Made by a program: the position numbers and the translations under genes
Part shown: positions 46,767 through 58,657 of the stretch, in pieces
Position numbering within the stretch: position 1 is the first letter of the stretch
Layout of the letters: each line of letters begins with the position of its first letter
Notes under the pieces: generated by a model
The model's input: only the letters and a program-made list of their open reading frames with translations
The model's database searches: none
Told to the model about the DNA's origin: nothing
NCBI GenBank assembly: GCA_022828595.1
Contig: JAKGHH010000001.1
Location: 135,799,017-135,863,016 of the forward strand
Direction: 5' to 3'
DNA from: Nelumbo lutea
Taxonomy: Eukaryota > Streptophyta > Magnoliopsida > Proteales > Nelumbonaceae
Length of the DNA stretch: 64,000 nt

Positions 46767-48632
46767 CTATCGGCTCTCCTGTTCTTTTTTTTCACGCAAA
46801 ATGTACTTCTTCAAGTACCAACGGCGAATTAGATCTTCGATCTCATTGTAGAGGTTTCTACAGTATTTTGTGTTGTGACCATGGTCCCAATGAAAGTGAC
46901 AATAGACGTTCGGGTTCCTGGTCGTTGGGTCTCCACGGAGCCTCGGTGGCCATCTAACGATAGAGGAGTCTTTGATGGCCATTAGGATCTCTCCTTGCTT
47001 CGCGTTCATGGGTGTATAGTTCGTCCTCTCCAATGGTGGGGTCCTGGAATGCCGACCCGATCTATAACTTTGCGAGGGGGACTTACTCCTTGAGCTCGGG
47101 GACTTGCTTCTTCGCTTTGGGGACTTGCCTTTTTTCCTTCTCTTGGTGCTCGTTCCTTCTTCCTCTCTCTTCCTCTTTTCTCCTAGTTGGTTGTCGGTTT
47201 TCTGGTTTATCTCTTCTTTTGTGCTGGTAAACTGATCGAGCAACTTGAGGAACTCGGTGATGTTCTTTGGCTTGTTGGCCACGGTGTGTCACTTGAACTC
47301 TTTGTGGGTGATTCCTTTCTGCACTGCTGCTGTGAGACGTACTGCTGGGTCAAGGTCCGGTATATACATGCATGTCTCGTTGAAGCGTTTGATGTAGCTC
47401 CGAATTGACTCTCCATCCCTCTGCACCACGTTCAAAAGTGGGTCGTAAATATATCCGTGAACTGCACCCAGCTTCTGATGGAACCCAATGCGAGATTTTT
47501 GTACCAGGTTTGAACTACTCCTCTGAATGTGGTGGAGAAAGCCATGCACATACAAACCTCGTCGGCTCTGGTGAGATGCATCTGGGACTGGAATGCGTCT
47601 ACGTGATCATTAGGATCAAAGGACCCATCATACTTGTCTAAAGGCGGCACCTTGAAATCTTTTGGCATCGGGGCCGCTAGGAGCTCGGGTGATAGGGGGA
47701 AGGCCGGCTCAAAAGAGCAGGTGTTGTTTCTATGGCCACCGAGCTCACCTCCTCTCTTTCTTGACCTTGATCTGCTGGATGGCTAGGCTTCACTAGTGGA
47801 TCATTCCTTGTTGATGAACGGTGAGTCTTGTGACATCACCGCTGCTGCTTCTTTGGTGGAGCGGCATTTGTATTGCCAGCCTCTATGTTGTCAGGTGCTT
47901 CGATCTTACTCCAAATAGTAGGGCGAGGTGATTCAGAGGTTTTCCTCGCCGCTTCCTCTTCGTTGTGCGCTTGGTGTTGGCTATTGCATGGATCCGAGGG
48001 ATCTCTTCTCGAGCCCGCGCCTCGAGCCTCGAGTTGATGATCTCCATGAGAAACTTGCTGACTGTGCCTCTTTGGCTGGCTGGGTTCGAGCCTATCCCTT
48101 GAGCTCTCTCTTCGGGAAGTAGGGGGAGTATGTCGGTGGCCTATTGTACTCCGTGACGGGGTCTGTCTCGAGGGAGGGATCGGTACCTACGAAGTTCTCT
48201 CCTCATGGGGGGGGGGAGACTTGCAGACATTCTAGTTCTAGATTTTCCCTTCATGATGGTTTGTCGGCTGGCTTGGTTGCAATGGTGAGAACTTCTACTG
48301 ATATTGTTGGTAAAAATAGTACTGCCGAAACTGCTGGATCTGCTGCATTTGAATCTGCACCGTTCGAACTCTATGGACGAGGTCGTTGAATTGGGAGTGC
48401 TTGACCCCAGGGGAATCATGGAAGGCTCCAAGAACATGGCGTTCACCTGGGGGAGCGGAACACTCACCTGTTGGGTAGTGTGTGGCACAGACAGTGATGG
48501 GACCCTGGAGGCGGTCAGAGGAATGGTGAACTGGCTGATAGTCACCGAGGATCTTTGGGGAGCGACTATCTGCTACTCTTGCCCCCTAGTAATGTTCATG
48601 CTACTCTTTCCGTTGTGGCTGGATGATGCCAT
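46767..48632 (-). pseudogene. Tat gag with zinc knuckle, unit 2
   Basis: An ATG at 48632 gives MASSSHNGKSSMNITRGQE, then a stop. The capsid domain (KYDGSFDPNDHVDAFQSQMH) is at about 47668-47290, broken by a frame change. A Lys/Arg/Ser-rich linker precedes the knuckle YCHFHWDHGHNTKYC (about 46905-46860), the C-x2-H-x3-GH-x4-C form usual in Tat gag. Confidence 0.85.
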
Positions 48633-48686
48633 TGAGGTTGAAACTAAGTCTGAGACTATAAATAGAATTGGGATGACTTTTCGAGT

Positions 48687-48708
48687 GGTTCCCACAGACG
48701 GTGCCAAT
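48687..48708 (-). other. Primer binding site, unit 2
   Basis: TGGCACCGTCTGTGGGAA on the minus strand, adjoining the right LTR. Confidence 0.75.
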
Positions 48709-49343
48709 TGATGATGCACGATCTGGGAACTCCTAACTTGAGGATTGTTTGGGCGTACTCGCGTGGTGAGCTGGATCAAACTGCAAAATAGGGATCAGAG
48801 TGACCGGGGTGGATGACCCGGGGAGGTCGCTCCGATGCTTAAGTTGGTATTCTTGTTGTGGTTGCTAGCTAAAGCTTGAGTGATAGAGAGTTTGAATGAA
48901 AGTAATCGCGCGTACCCGGACCCTGGATTGATTAATGCCCTTATATAGTTGAGCTATCATGGATCTCCCAAAACGGTTCTGGAATCTGCGGCCTGAGTGG
49001 ATGAGATCCGTTTTCGCTTTAGTCAAGGAGTAACGTATCAGTCAATGAAGTTTATCGTCACTGCCCGATCCGGGCGGGGAGAGGATAATGCCTGTCGATC
49101 CCGTGATATTTGGAGTCTACTAGAAAGCTTCTAGAATTGATTACGTGTCACTTTGGTTCTTGGGCCCCGAACTAGATTATGCGCCGAGGTGACTCTATGC
49201 TGAGTTGACCTTATGCCGAGGTGGTAGAACATCCGAACTCTGTAAACTGCTGAATAGGCTCCCCTTGCTGAGTAATCATTCTATGAACAGATTGCATCGA
49301 CGTGACCTTTACTTATTAGGTAATGCCAAATTACTCTTCATGA
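48709..49343 (-). repeat. Right LTR of the composite (5' LTR of unit 2)
   Basis: 635 bp. Left end TGATGATGCACG as in the middle LTR. Right end TTCATGA where the others have CATCA, a C-to-G change. TATATAAG on the minus strand at 48940-48947. GTAAA follows. Confidence 0.85.
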
Positions 49344-49348
49344 GTAAA
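49344..49348. repeat. Target-site duplication GTAAA (right)
   Basis: Pairs with 37624-37628. Confidence 0.8.
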
Positions 49349-49950
49349 TTTCATCCTTAATATTATGATAGTATTATCCTTAAATTCTTCTCATCTCTCC
49401 TCTAATAGATTTTGCATTTTATCCTTTCTCTCTTATTTTCATATGATTTAATGTACAAATCTCCAAACGAACAACAAAAGACTATGAGGGCCCCCTTACG
49501 CCTTGCACTTGGAGGGATAAACCATGTTAAGAAACCTACCAAGGGAAAATGTATGTATAAGGAACAGTAAAAAACAAATGTAGGTGAAGATTATTAGAGT
49601 GGAAAGAGGATAAATTAAGATAAAAAAAAAATGAAATTTATTATTAGAGAAAATTTTCAATCAATAACTTATATTTTGGTTCGAATAACAATTTGGTGCT
49701 TAAACTTTAAAATATGAAAATTCAATAAACGAATTTTTGGAATGCAACACTGTATTTGTTGTTAACGGACCATCAATCAGTGTGACATCAAATGTGAATT
49801 AAATAATTAGAAAATGCCAAAAGTACCCTTATTGATAAATTTTGGATCATTTTATCCTTTGTCTTTAAACAAATAAAAGAGGGGAAAAAGGCTTTTTCAT
49901 CTTTAACTTCCTATTGCCTTAGCAACTTACACCATAAACCATAAGTCTCA
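49349..49950. other. AT-rich, no gene recognised
   Basis: Sequence such as AATTTGGTGCTTAAACTTT resembles common dispersed non-coding plant repeats, but I could not define ends. Confidence 0.35.
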
Positions 49951-50360
49951 GGCATTGATCTCAACCACGCTAACATTAATGGGTATCTCCCTCCCGAGCT
50001 TTGCCTCTTAACGGATTTGGCTCTTTTCCACCTCAACTCCAACCATTTCTGCGGCATCGTCCCAGATACCTTCGGTGTCTCAAGTTGCTATACGAGCTCG
50101 ATCTCAGCAACAACCGCTTCGTCGGTCGGTTCCCTAACGTTGTCCTGTCACTCTCTTCGCTCAAATACTTGGATCTTCACTTCAATGGCTTCGAGGGATT
50201 CATCCCTTTCGGTCTCTTTGATAAGGACCTCGATGCCATCTTCCTTAATGACAGCCACTTCGGCAGTTGCAACAATCTCGGCAGTTGCATCCCAACAGCA
50301 TTGGCAAGGTAGTTCACACCCTGAACGACATCATTCTCATGAATGACAAAATAACCTTGT
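49951..50360 (+). pseudogene. Leucine-rich-repeat extensin (LRX-type) pseudogene
   Basis: In order along the plus strand: GIDLNHANINGYLPPELCLL, TDLALFHLNSNHFCGIVPDT, then after a frameshift near 50070 LYELDLSNNRFVGRFPNVVL, SLKYLDLHFNGFEG, FDKDLDAIFLND, and finally TLNDIILMNDKITL before a stop. This is the LRR domain of LRX and pollen-extensin-like cell-wall proteins. The signal peptide, the cysteine-rich hinge and the proline-rich extensin tail are missing. A fragment, not a gene. Confidence 0.8.
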
Positions 50361-51435
50361 AAATTACATAGAAAATGGATAGAAACAAAATAGCAAGAAA
50401 AACAAAACCTTGTTCGTCTTCTCCGGCGCCGGGAACAAGTGTTCATCTTCTCGGACAATGATAGGATTAAAATAACTTCTAATGGTGGAAAATGCACTCT
50501 GTTCCAATGATATTTTTCCAATAAAATGGTGAATATCTTCATATGATGGTCATTGGTGTTTTCCCGTCGATTTCAGTTTTTTTCGGGCGGCATATTCCGC
50601 TTATCAGCACCAGCAAGGAGAATTTATCTCTTCGGAATGTTAGAGTAGTGAATAGTGGTTCCCACTTGTAGAGAAAGATGGTTATTTTGAAAATGAATCA
50701 AACTGGGCTATTGAAAATGCGATGGGCAATGCGTTGGTTATACTACAACTACCACCACCACTATTCACTACTCCTTTAATTTTCTTACTGATAAGTAAGA
50801 TTGTTGTCAAAGATTGAACATTCAGATTGGGTTGAACCAGCTGTATTTGACCCTTTACTGATTCGATCTAGATCTAAAATAGCTACCCAATTCCAAGACA
50901 GTTCAACTTCAACCTGCTCTTTTGTTCTCAAGCTTATTTCAAAGCCATGCCATCAAAGGATTAAGTCAAACCTATGCAAATATGATTTTCCATTAAAATG
51001 TTTTAAGATAAGAAAGAATTAACACAAAATATAAATACTGCATAAATCTAACACCGAAAGGATCACAAGTCATATTATACTACTCAAGATTAGCTACTAA
51101 GAGATACTTGAAAGCAATAAACCACCACCATCACCATCATCATTATCTATTTGGCCATTCCATTTGTTTAGTATTTTATTCATCAGAAACGTTGATTTTA
51201 TTTGTTTTAGCAAGCAAAATCATACACATTGGAACAGGTGTTGGAAAAATTAGAGTATAAATCCCGTAAGATGAGGAAACTAAAAAAGGATAAATGACGA
51301 AACTAACAATAGAATTATAAAAAGTAGCTGAATCTATCAAAACTTATACAAAATAGCTCTAATAAGTGATGCATTGAAAGATTCCATTAAAGAGGGGGTT
51401 ATACTTGGCTCCTACCACATCGGACGACATGCAAT

Positions 51436-51592
51436 AAACCTTAAAACCTTGGTCCTAAATCTTAAACCTTTAAAATCTAAATCCTAATCCTAAATCTTAA
51501 ATGCTAAACCCTTAAACCTTAATTCTAAATCCTAAATCTAAACTTTAGATTTTTAATCTATAAATCCTAAGTCTTAAATCCTAAAACCCTAA
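51436..51592 (+). repeat. Degenerate telomere-like CCTAAA array
   Basis: About 155 bp of imperfect CCTAAA/CTTAAA/CCCTAAA units, for example AATCCTAATCCTAAATCTT and AAACCCTTAAACCTT. The plant telomere unit read on this strand is CCCTAAA. Confidence 0.6.
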
Positions 51593-52826
51593 AGGGGTAG
51601 GATGCATGCCCACCATAGTTGTAGGAGCCAAGTATTTTCTTAAACAGTGGGCGTGATGTGCTCAAAAGTCAAAACCCCTGTAATTAAGATACAGCTTGGT
51701 TGAGCTGGGTGCAATGACGATGAACAAGAAAACAGACAAACAAAAGAGCAAAATAATAATGGGGTTCCCATCCTTTCGATATGGGAAAGGTGGCAAGTAA
51801 AAAGGAGCCAAAATGTTTTACTTTTACAACTCTTATGGCCATAAAGGCCATAATACATTGCGCATCTCGGCTACCGAGGTCTTGGGAGGGGTGAATTGAC
51901 ATGAACGCAACCTCTGCAGTTGACATGGACAAGGTAGCCATTTTCAAGCTCCAAATCCTCATCATCAGCCTAAGATTTGCTTTCCACCCAGTAATGCCTC
52001 CTAAATTATACCTTTTTTCCTTTCTCATTTATTAATTTGATCTATCTCTTTATTTCTTTAATCACCAGCTAATTACTTTTCTTAATTAGTATAACTAATC
52101 ATCTCTTCTCTTTGTCTCTCACACATACACACTGTATTCCCAACATATGGGATTTGTGTGAAGATCCAAAGTCCATTGTCTAGCTGCAGTTCCTTTGGCA
52201 ATAAACTTTGGACTTAATCTTCAATTGTGTGATCAATAAAATAGTTTAAAGCTCTACAACTAGTGAAGTACAAATACATAAGCTAATTGGATCCAAACCA
52301 GCTTGCAATGCCAGTCCACCAACGGCATGCATTAATTGGGCAGAATGTTTAACCAGTCATGTGTTAATCTTGAGAAAATTTTTCTCAATCCACCCGTTTT
52401 CCGTTTTGCATGATTTTTCACTCATAAATAAATAACTAAAAGAAGTTTTTCATGGGTTTTAGTACTCTTTTTTAATATATCCTTGTTAATCTATCCTTGG
52501 TTTGGTTTTTTAAATTATAATAGGAGAGACTTTAGAATATTTCACGTAGATTCCTTCATAGAGGATTGGAGGGAAACATACGCAAAGAGCTTATAAACAA
52601 TATCTTTATTGTGTTCAATTAATACCCTAAGATTAAACACTTGCAAAAATATTTATTTACAAAAAAAAAAAATTGTGAGGTTATACCCAAAAAATAATAA
52701 ATAATACCCCTCAGTGGATTGGAATGAAAGATTTCTTTCAAATATTTTATTGATCCTACCACGAAGGATTTGAGTCCACAAGTCCCACAAGAATGGGGAA
52801 ATAGGTGGGGAAATAGGTACCCTTAT

Positions 52827-52857
52827 GAGAGAGAGAGAGAGAGGGGGAGAGAGAGAA
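52827..52857 (+). repeat. (GA)n microsatellite
   Basis: GA run interrupted once by GGGG. Confidence 0.85.
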
Positions 52858-53436
52858 GGTTTTTAGGAAAAGGTAAGGTGGAGTTGGAGGAGAGATAAAG
52901 ATAGTGGTCCTACAAAGAGATATGGTCAGTGAGGCGGGGGCTGAAGCCACGGGCGGTCAAAGCGGAGGAAGGATGAGAGATTGATGAGAATGAGATGATT
53001 TATTATTTTCCTATTTTTGATTAGGAGAAGTATGTCGTCTGGAGGGGGCGCAGCGCACCGCAATTCGTGCGCACTTCCTCTTCCTCCACCCTCCCCTCTT
53101 TATTTTTATTATTATTATTTATTTTTATCAATTCAACCCCCTTTTTTTTATTATTTTATTATCAAATTTATCAATCAAACAAACCTCTACGACTCTATCT
53201 TCACTCTGTAGTCTGTTCTGTAATCCTTCACTCCTTTCCTCCCACCCCCCCTTTCTTTTCTTTCTTTATGCTTAACGAAGCACCGCTCCCTCTGCCATGT
53301 CACGTGGCGCACGTGACATCCCAACCCCTAAACTGTACCACCTGCTTGCCTTTGCCCTTATCACAGCTTAATTTAGTTTGTTAAGGCCCCAAAATTACCA
53401 TTGTGCCCCCCCAAGGGGGTCCTTTCAACTGACACC

Positions 53437-53635
53437 CCCTGTACTATTTTACATTTGTTTAAGCACTAACCCAAATCCAAATCCTCACATGAAATGAAAT
53501 GTCCTAAGCTAAGAGGCTAAATCCAAATCCTCACATTTGTTTAAGCACCCCCTGTACTATTTTACATTCCATGCCACTTTGGTTTGCCTTGATTGCCCTC
53601 CATGAAATGAAATGCCCTAAGCTAAGAGGCTAAAA
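53437..53635 (+). repeat. Local imperfect duplication, about 110 bp apart
   Basis: CCCTGTACTATTTTACATT occurs at about 53437 and 53551, and CATGAAATGAAATG with CCTAAGCTAAGAGGCTAAA near 53488 and 53600, in shuffled order. Confidence 0.7.
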
Positions 53636-54269
53636 GACCAACCTATAATCTATGCCCTAAGCCAATTTTGAATGTAGACGAAGTTGGGTTCTCATCTATC
53701 TATAATTCTATACTTCATTACCTGCATTTAAATATGGGCATACACCTTCAAGAGTCAAGACCCATCTGCTTTTTCTAGGGGTTCAGACTTCAGCTGACCC
53801 ACCAGACCTAAACAATTCTCCATTAAAAAGAACATGGGTAGACTTTGTTTAGACATTTTTAGTCCAGATTATTGATCAAGAGTGACCCAAGCCCAATCTA
53901 ATTCTAACCAAGTATATTTTTACAACCTCTAACTAACCGAAGCAATAAATATGGTTTGAACAATTGAATTAGACTTTCTTGCACAAACTAATGAACCAGC
54001 TACGTTGCAGAGGAATAAATTCTAATCCAGTACCATGTCTCCAGTACACTGGGGGCAATATACAACTCAATCACAGGCCACAGAGCTTTGGTTCTTGAAC
54101 CCGACCTGGTCCAGTTGGTATGATGGGTTGTGGAATTTGGATGCTAGGGCTTGATACACTTCTCATGATCTCATCCTGTAAGCCCAAGGGCAAGAAGGTA
54201 ATTCGGTCATTGGAACTAGTCTCCTTTTCTTTGCCTCCTCACTGTCACTGAGCTTTGCTAGAAAGAACG

Positions 54270-54277
54270 TATAAAAG
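54270..54277 (+). promoter_or_regulatory. Candidate TATA box of the RSS3-like gene
   Basis: TATAAAAG, 393 bp before the start codon. If used, it gives a 5' leader of about 360 nt that includes the GA repeat and a short upstream ORF. Confidence 0.4.
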
Positions 54278-54448
54278 CTGTCTCAGAGATTATTTTTTAA
54301 TGGTTAATATATAGCCAACTACAACAACTATCATCAGCTCTCCACCCGCACCATGCACGGTTCATAATCTCTCTCTCATATTTTTTTACCTTTCTGAGTT
54401 TACCAAACCTGATTACTTGGGAGTTGGAGAAGCAAAAGGGGAAGTGCT

Positions 54449-54486
<38 letters not shown>
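54449..54486 (+). repeat. (GA)n tract in the 5' leader
   Basis: GA repeat with one A insertion. In plants such tracts in leaders bind BPC/GAGA-type factors; any role here is inference. Confidence 0.8.
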
Positions 54487-54487
<1 letters not shown>

Positions 54488-54558
54488 TGAAGAAAGGATC
54501 TTCTCTGCAGTTGGTAAGGACATTAGAGTTGCTGAAGAAGATAAAAGGGCTTGGTTAG
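54487..54558 (+). promoter_or_regulatory. Upstream ORF, 23 codons
   Basis: ATG at 54487 opens MKKGSSLQLVR and closes at TAG 54556-54558, before the main ATG at 54663. It overlaps no known conserved uORF peptide that I recognise. Confidence 0.35.
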
Positions 54559-54662
54559 AGGAATTCACATACGCTATAACTATTCGAAGATTAAGAGAGA
54601 TAGAAAGAGAAAAAGAGGAGTTGTTGTGAAGTGAACGAGGAAAAAAAGTAGTGAGGGAAGAG

Positions 54663-56873
54663 ATGGTGGGCTCAGGAGCATCAGACAGGAGCAAAGAAGC
54701 GGTTGGGATGATGGCCCTGCACGAGGCCCTCAGGAGTGTCTGTCTCTGTTCAGACTGGACTTACGCCGTCTTCTGGACCATTCGACCACGCCCGTATGTT
54801 AGACACACTCTGCTGCTCTTCTGTGGAATTTAACTAATCTCTCAGTACTTTTTCTGCTCTTTTTTTTTCCGTAAATGAGTTTCTATCCTGATTGCAGGAG
54901 AAGTAGAGGTGGTAATGGATGCAAGGTTGGCGAGGACAACGGTAGCTTGTGAGTATGGTTTCTGTTTACTCTTGTACTTGCAGAAACAGAGGGTAGAAAA
55001 CAGGGGACTAAAGGACAGAGATGGATAATTTAGATAAAGATGGGCCCTGAAGATTACACGATCTGGGTTTTACTTCCACTTCTCTTTTTCTGAGCTGGGT
55101 TTTCATTTTTGTAGGATGTTAATGTGGGAAGATGGGTTTTGCCGAGGAAGAGTTGCCGAGTGTCTGGAAGATATAGATGGGGAGGATCCAGTCAGAAAGG
55201 CCTTCAGCAAAATGTCCATTCAGTTGTATAATTATGGAGAAGGGTGGGTACTGGGTAGGTGTTTCTTTTATTTATTTATTTTTTCTTTCTTCAGTTCAGT
55301 TTCTTTTGTTTCTCCATTTCGGTGTGGAAAAAATATAGTTATCTAATTATCTCATAAATGTGGTTATGCCTGGTTCATCGATTTGAACAGGTTGATGGGT
55401 AAGGTTGCTTCTGATAAGTGTCACAAATGGGTTTTCAAAGAACCTTCTGAATGTGAGCCAAACATCTCCAACTACTGGCAAAGCTCTTTTGATGCTGTAT
55501 GTAGCCTCCTACCTTCTCTTTCCCCAACCCCCACTTCACTGCAAGGTTAAAAATTTTTAGAATGTCAAGGCGTAGAAGCTTGCACACTCCTCTGCCTCAG
55601 ATGGGCTTCACTCTTTCCTAAATGTAACCATCGTAATGATTGTTTAATGTCCTCTACTTGATGTAATTGCAGCTTCCTCCTGAATGGACTGATCAGTTTA
55701 ACTCAGGAATTCAGGTGTGGACAAAATCATGTATGCCAATGTCGTTTTGTGTAATTTGCAATTTCTTTCCTTTTAATAGCTTAGATTTGTCTTTTGTAAT
55801 CTGTCTTGGATAGACCATTGCTGTGATTCAAGCTGGCCATGGCCTTCTACAATTGGGATCCTGCAAGATTGTGAGTTACTATTTTCTTTTCCTTTTACCT
55901 TTACCTTTACCTTTTTTTCTTTCTGCTTTTTAGCTCAGTTATGATTAAAGCTTAATCTGTGCTTTTTTCTTTCTTTTTTATTTTTCGCAATGATCATTTA
56001 GATTTTGTGAACCATTTACGCCTTCATTGTTTGAATAACACGGGGGTTAATAACATCTATCCTCCTCAGATACCTGAAGACTTGCATTTTGTGCTGAGAA
56101 TGAGACATACCTTTGAATCTCTTGGCTACCAATCTGGCTTCTACCTCTCCCAGCTCTTCTCTTCAACAAGGAACACTTCTTCCTCAACCTCTACTCCTTC
56201 AAAGCAAGTGGCAGGGCCAAGCCGGCCCCCTGCTCCCATTTTCAATTGGAGCCAAAGGCCACTCCCTACTGCAACTTCTGTCATGGGTTCCCCAAATTTC
56301 CATAATGTTTCTCGCCTTGGGCTGCCACAGACCAAAGATGAAACACATCTCTTTCTCCTACCCCATTCATCAGAGACCCAAGTCAACAACATGATTGCAG
56401 ATCATGACTCAGACTTAAAATGGCCAAATGGGCTCTCCTTCTTCAATGCTCTTAGTGGTCGGGCTGATGATGCTAAGCTTCTGTTCGGGCCCGAGGGCTT
56501 GGGGAACAAGCCAAACCAACAACACCATCCCCTTGTTCTTGCAGGGAAGAATTCTATGTCTGCAATGAACCTCTGTGTTAGAACCGATGAATCTAATAAG
56601 GTCATGTCTGAAGCTTCTAACTCACAGAACCAGCACGGAAATGGAAGTGAGAATCCTGGTTATGCAAACCCTACTGATTACTTGAGCTTGGAGAGCCATT
56701 CAAACAATGTCCGGAAGATGGAAAACAAGTTCAAGAGGAGTTTTACATTACCCGCAAGAATGGCTTCATCATCATCTTCCTCTTCTCTAGATCATCATCC
56801 ACACCATCCTATGGACTATAGAGGTTCTGAAGCTGGCATCTATTCTGATATCATGGAAACCTTTTTGGAATAA
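54663..56873 (+). CDS. RSS3-like: RSS3-like protein, bHLH-MYC_N domain (seven exons)
   Basis: Exons: 54663-54793, 54898-54948, 55115-55243, 55391-55496, 55673-55714, 55814-55870, 56070-56873. Every intron is GT-AG and every junction keeps frame, giving 439 residues. The protein opens MVGSGASDRSKEAVGMMAL, followed by LRSVCLCSDWTYAVFWTIR, MLMWEDGFCR, DPVRKAFSKMSIQLYNYGEG, HKWVFKEPSECEPNISNYWQ and ESLGYQSGFYLSQLFSS. This is the bHLH-MYC_N fold (about residues 16-205). There is no basic helix-loop-helix, as in rice RSS3. The C-terminal 230 residues are low-complexity and end in a Ser run with a His-Pro patch. In rice, RSS3 is nuclear, joins JAZ repressors and class-C bHLH factors, and tunes jasmonate-responsive genes and root growth under salt; transfer of that role here is inference. 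The start is the first in-frame ATG. Confidence 0.95.
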
Positions 56874-57125
56874 TTGGATAATGATATAAGGGTGAGATGA
56901 TGTACCACTCTATGTGCAGGCAAATTTGGTCCTTTTTTCCTACTTGAATGTCTCAATTCCCATTTACTATTTTCTGTCATTGCATGGGACTTTACCTTCA
57001 TCTGTTATGCATCTATAAATAAGCTTTATCCTTTAAACTTGTAATGATCATCACTCCCGCCAGTTTTTATTTCAAGATTTAAGACACTAATCCTAGTTTG
57101 CTTGACTCGTTTCTCATGGAAGTTC

Positions 57126-57131
57126 AATAAA
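57126..57131 (+). terminator. Candidate polyadenylation signal of the RSS3-like gene
   Basis: AATAAA, 253 bp after the stop codon, in AT-rich sequence. Confidence 0.4.
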
Positions 57132-57149
57132 ATCTTTGGACCAATCATC

Positions 57150-58657
57150 TGCTCTTGTTTTCCGTTTGATTTAAAGAAATGTAGAGAGATCCTTTCAGAG
57201 AAACTATATATAAACGATTACAATAACCACAACGCGTACAATCAATAACAAGAATTAAGAAAGCAAAGAAGGGAAACACAAGCATTCAAGTGTTTTGGAC
57301 CATGCAGCACGCATATTGGGAGTTGTAGGGAAAATCACGCTTAAAAATCTCAGTACTGCATGGTGTAAGAGATATAAAATGTTGAATACCGTATTATTCC
57401 CATTTGGAGAGAGACACCACACTGGAGAGAGAGAGAGAGAGAGAGAGAGATCCCAACTCCATGCTTTAAGAACCTGAAATGATTAATTCTATTTCTACCC
57501 GAGACATCCATTTTTCTCCTTCATCCAAAGTCAATTCGTCATTTTGTTCCACAGGAAATTCAGTAATGAGGTTGCCTGGTCATTAAGAGAATAAAATATT
57601 ATAAACAGTCTGATCAAAATTTACTTATGATGCCGACTATTTTCAACAACTTTGTCAATGTAAAAATTAATTTACGACGGAGAATGGGACAAATTCTTGA
57701 ATATCTACCCCACATTTGTAATTGAGTAATTCTTGGTTTAGACCATTATTTGGACACCATGCAGTCCATGAATTAAACAGTGTGGCCTTAAAAATAAGCA
57801 ATTAAGAGCTAACTTCGAATGGGCTTTGGAGCCTGCCTCGAGAGCTTTCCATGAATAAACAGTACTTAGACCAGGATTCCCTGTTCTGCTTTGACGAAGC
57901 GCCTTCTATTCTTTTATTACCCCCCCGCTTATTTCCATATTTAAGCGTTAATAGCAACCTTCTATGTAAGGCCCTAGAATAGTAATAAAGCACCCTAGAG
58001 AAGATCAAAGGTTATAAGAGATGGATAATTGACACCACCAGTGGAGTGGTTAAAACTTATAAGTGTTGATGAATTGAAATTTGAGAAGATCAAGGAAGCT
58101 GGGTTTGGATATATAACAATATAAGCGTGGTTTTTCATGCTGCAAAACTCGATCGGACGCGCGAGAGTCCCCGGTTTTCTAAGGCGGGTGATAGTTTTCC
58201 TCGTGGAATAAATAAGATTTGTTGAACCTCGTTAAGGACTTACTACAGCTCAAGAAGGAGAGACCCTGATGACCCAGCGGCATCTTATATCTTTCTCCAT
58301 TGCGGAATATTAAAGAAAAAGCTGAATTAATTAAGCTAGTGATATTGCAACGCTGTAAACAAACCTTAACAGCTCGATCAATTGGTGGTGGCGTTGTGGT
58401 AACCATTAATTAAAGCTGCCTAGAAGCAGTTCTTAACTGTTAAAGAATTAAGGGAAAAGAAACTCAATCGGTTGCAAAGGTAAAACAATTGACTTTGTAA
58501 TGTTTTTTTTTTTTTTTACAAGTGAACATGTAGCAGATCAGAGAATTATGGAATGAAGAAGAAATTATTACAAACCCAGTAATCAAGCGATTTCACGCAG
58601 ATAATGAGAATCCCCAGAACCATAAATAGCCGTTACTCGATATCTATATATATCTAT
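57150..58657. other. Intergenic, no gene recognised
   Basis: Separates the two convergent genes. A (GA)n run is at 57425-57450 and a T run at 58503-58518. Confidence 0.5.
57425..57450 (+). repeat. (GA)n microsatellite
   Basis: Uninterrupted GA repeat. Confidence 0.9.

Larger units (their letters stand above)
37629..49343 (-). mobile_element. Composite Tat-lineage Ty3/gypsy element: three LTRs, two internal regions
   Basis: The order on the plus strand is LTR (37629-38243), internal 1 (38244-42482), LTR (42483-43176), internal 2 (43177-48708), LTR (48709-49343). All parts are in minus orientation. Both internal regions carry their own primer site on the right and polypurine tract on the left. 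GTAAA flanks the whole unit at 37624-37628 and 49344-49348, while the middle LTR has no target duplication. This fits one insertion later expanded by unequal crossing over between LTRs, or integration of a tandem form. Tat lineage is indicated by an extra archaeal-type RNase H after the Ty3 RNase H. Integrase is mostly missing in both halves. Confidence 0.88.
50361..54269. other. Gene-free stretch with simple repeats
   Basis: No supported coding region. Individual repeats within it are listed separately. Open frames at 51640-52028 on the minus strand show no family signature. Confidence 0.45.

Noticed and set aside
37629..49343. Two independent nested Ty3 insertions
   Set aside because: The middle LTR has no target duplication and directly joins a primer site and a polypurine tract, while the outer ends share one duplication.
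54417..54629. 70-codon Glu/Arg-rich frame upstream of the RSS3-like gene
   Set aside because: It has no ATG at its start and its ERERER run is the GA repeat in the leader.
54413..54694. Ser/Leu-rich minus-strand frame
   Set aside because: Antisense of the GA repeat and exon 1 of the RSS3-like gene.
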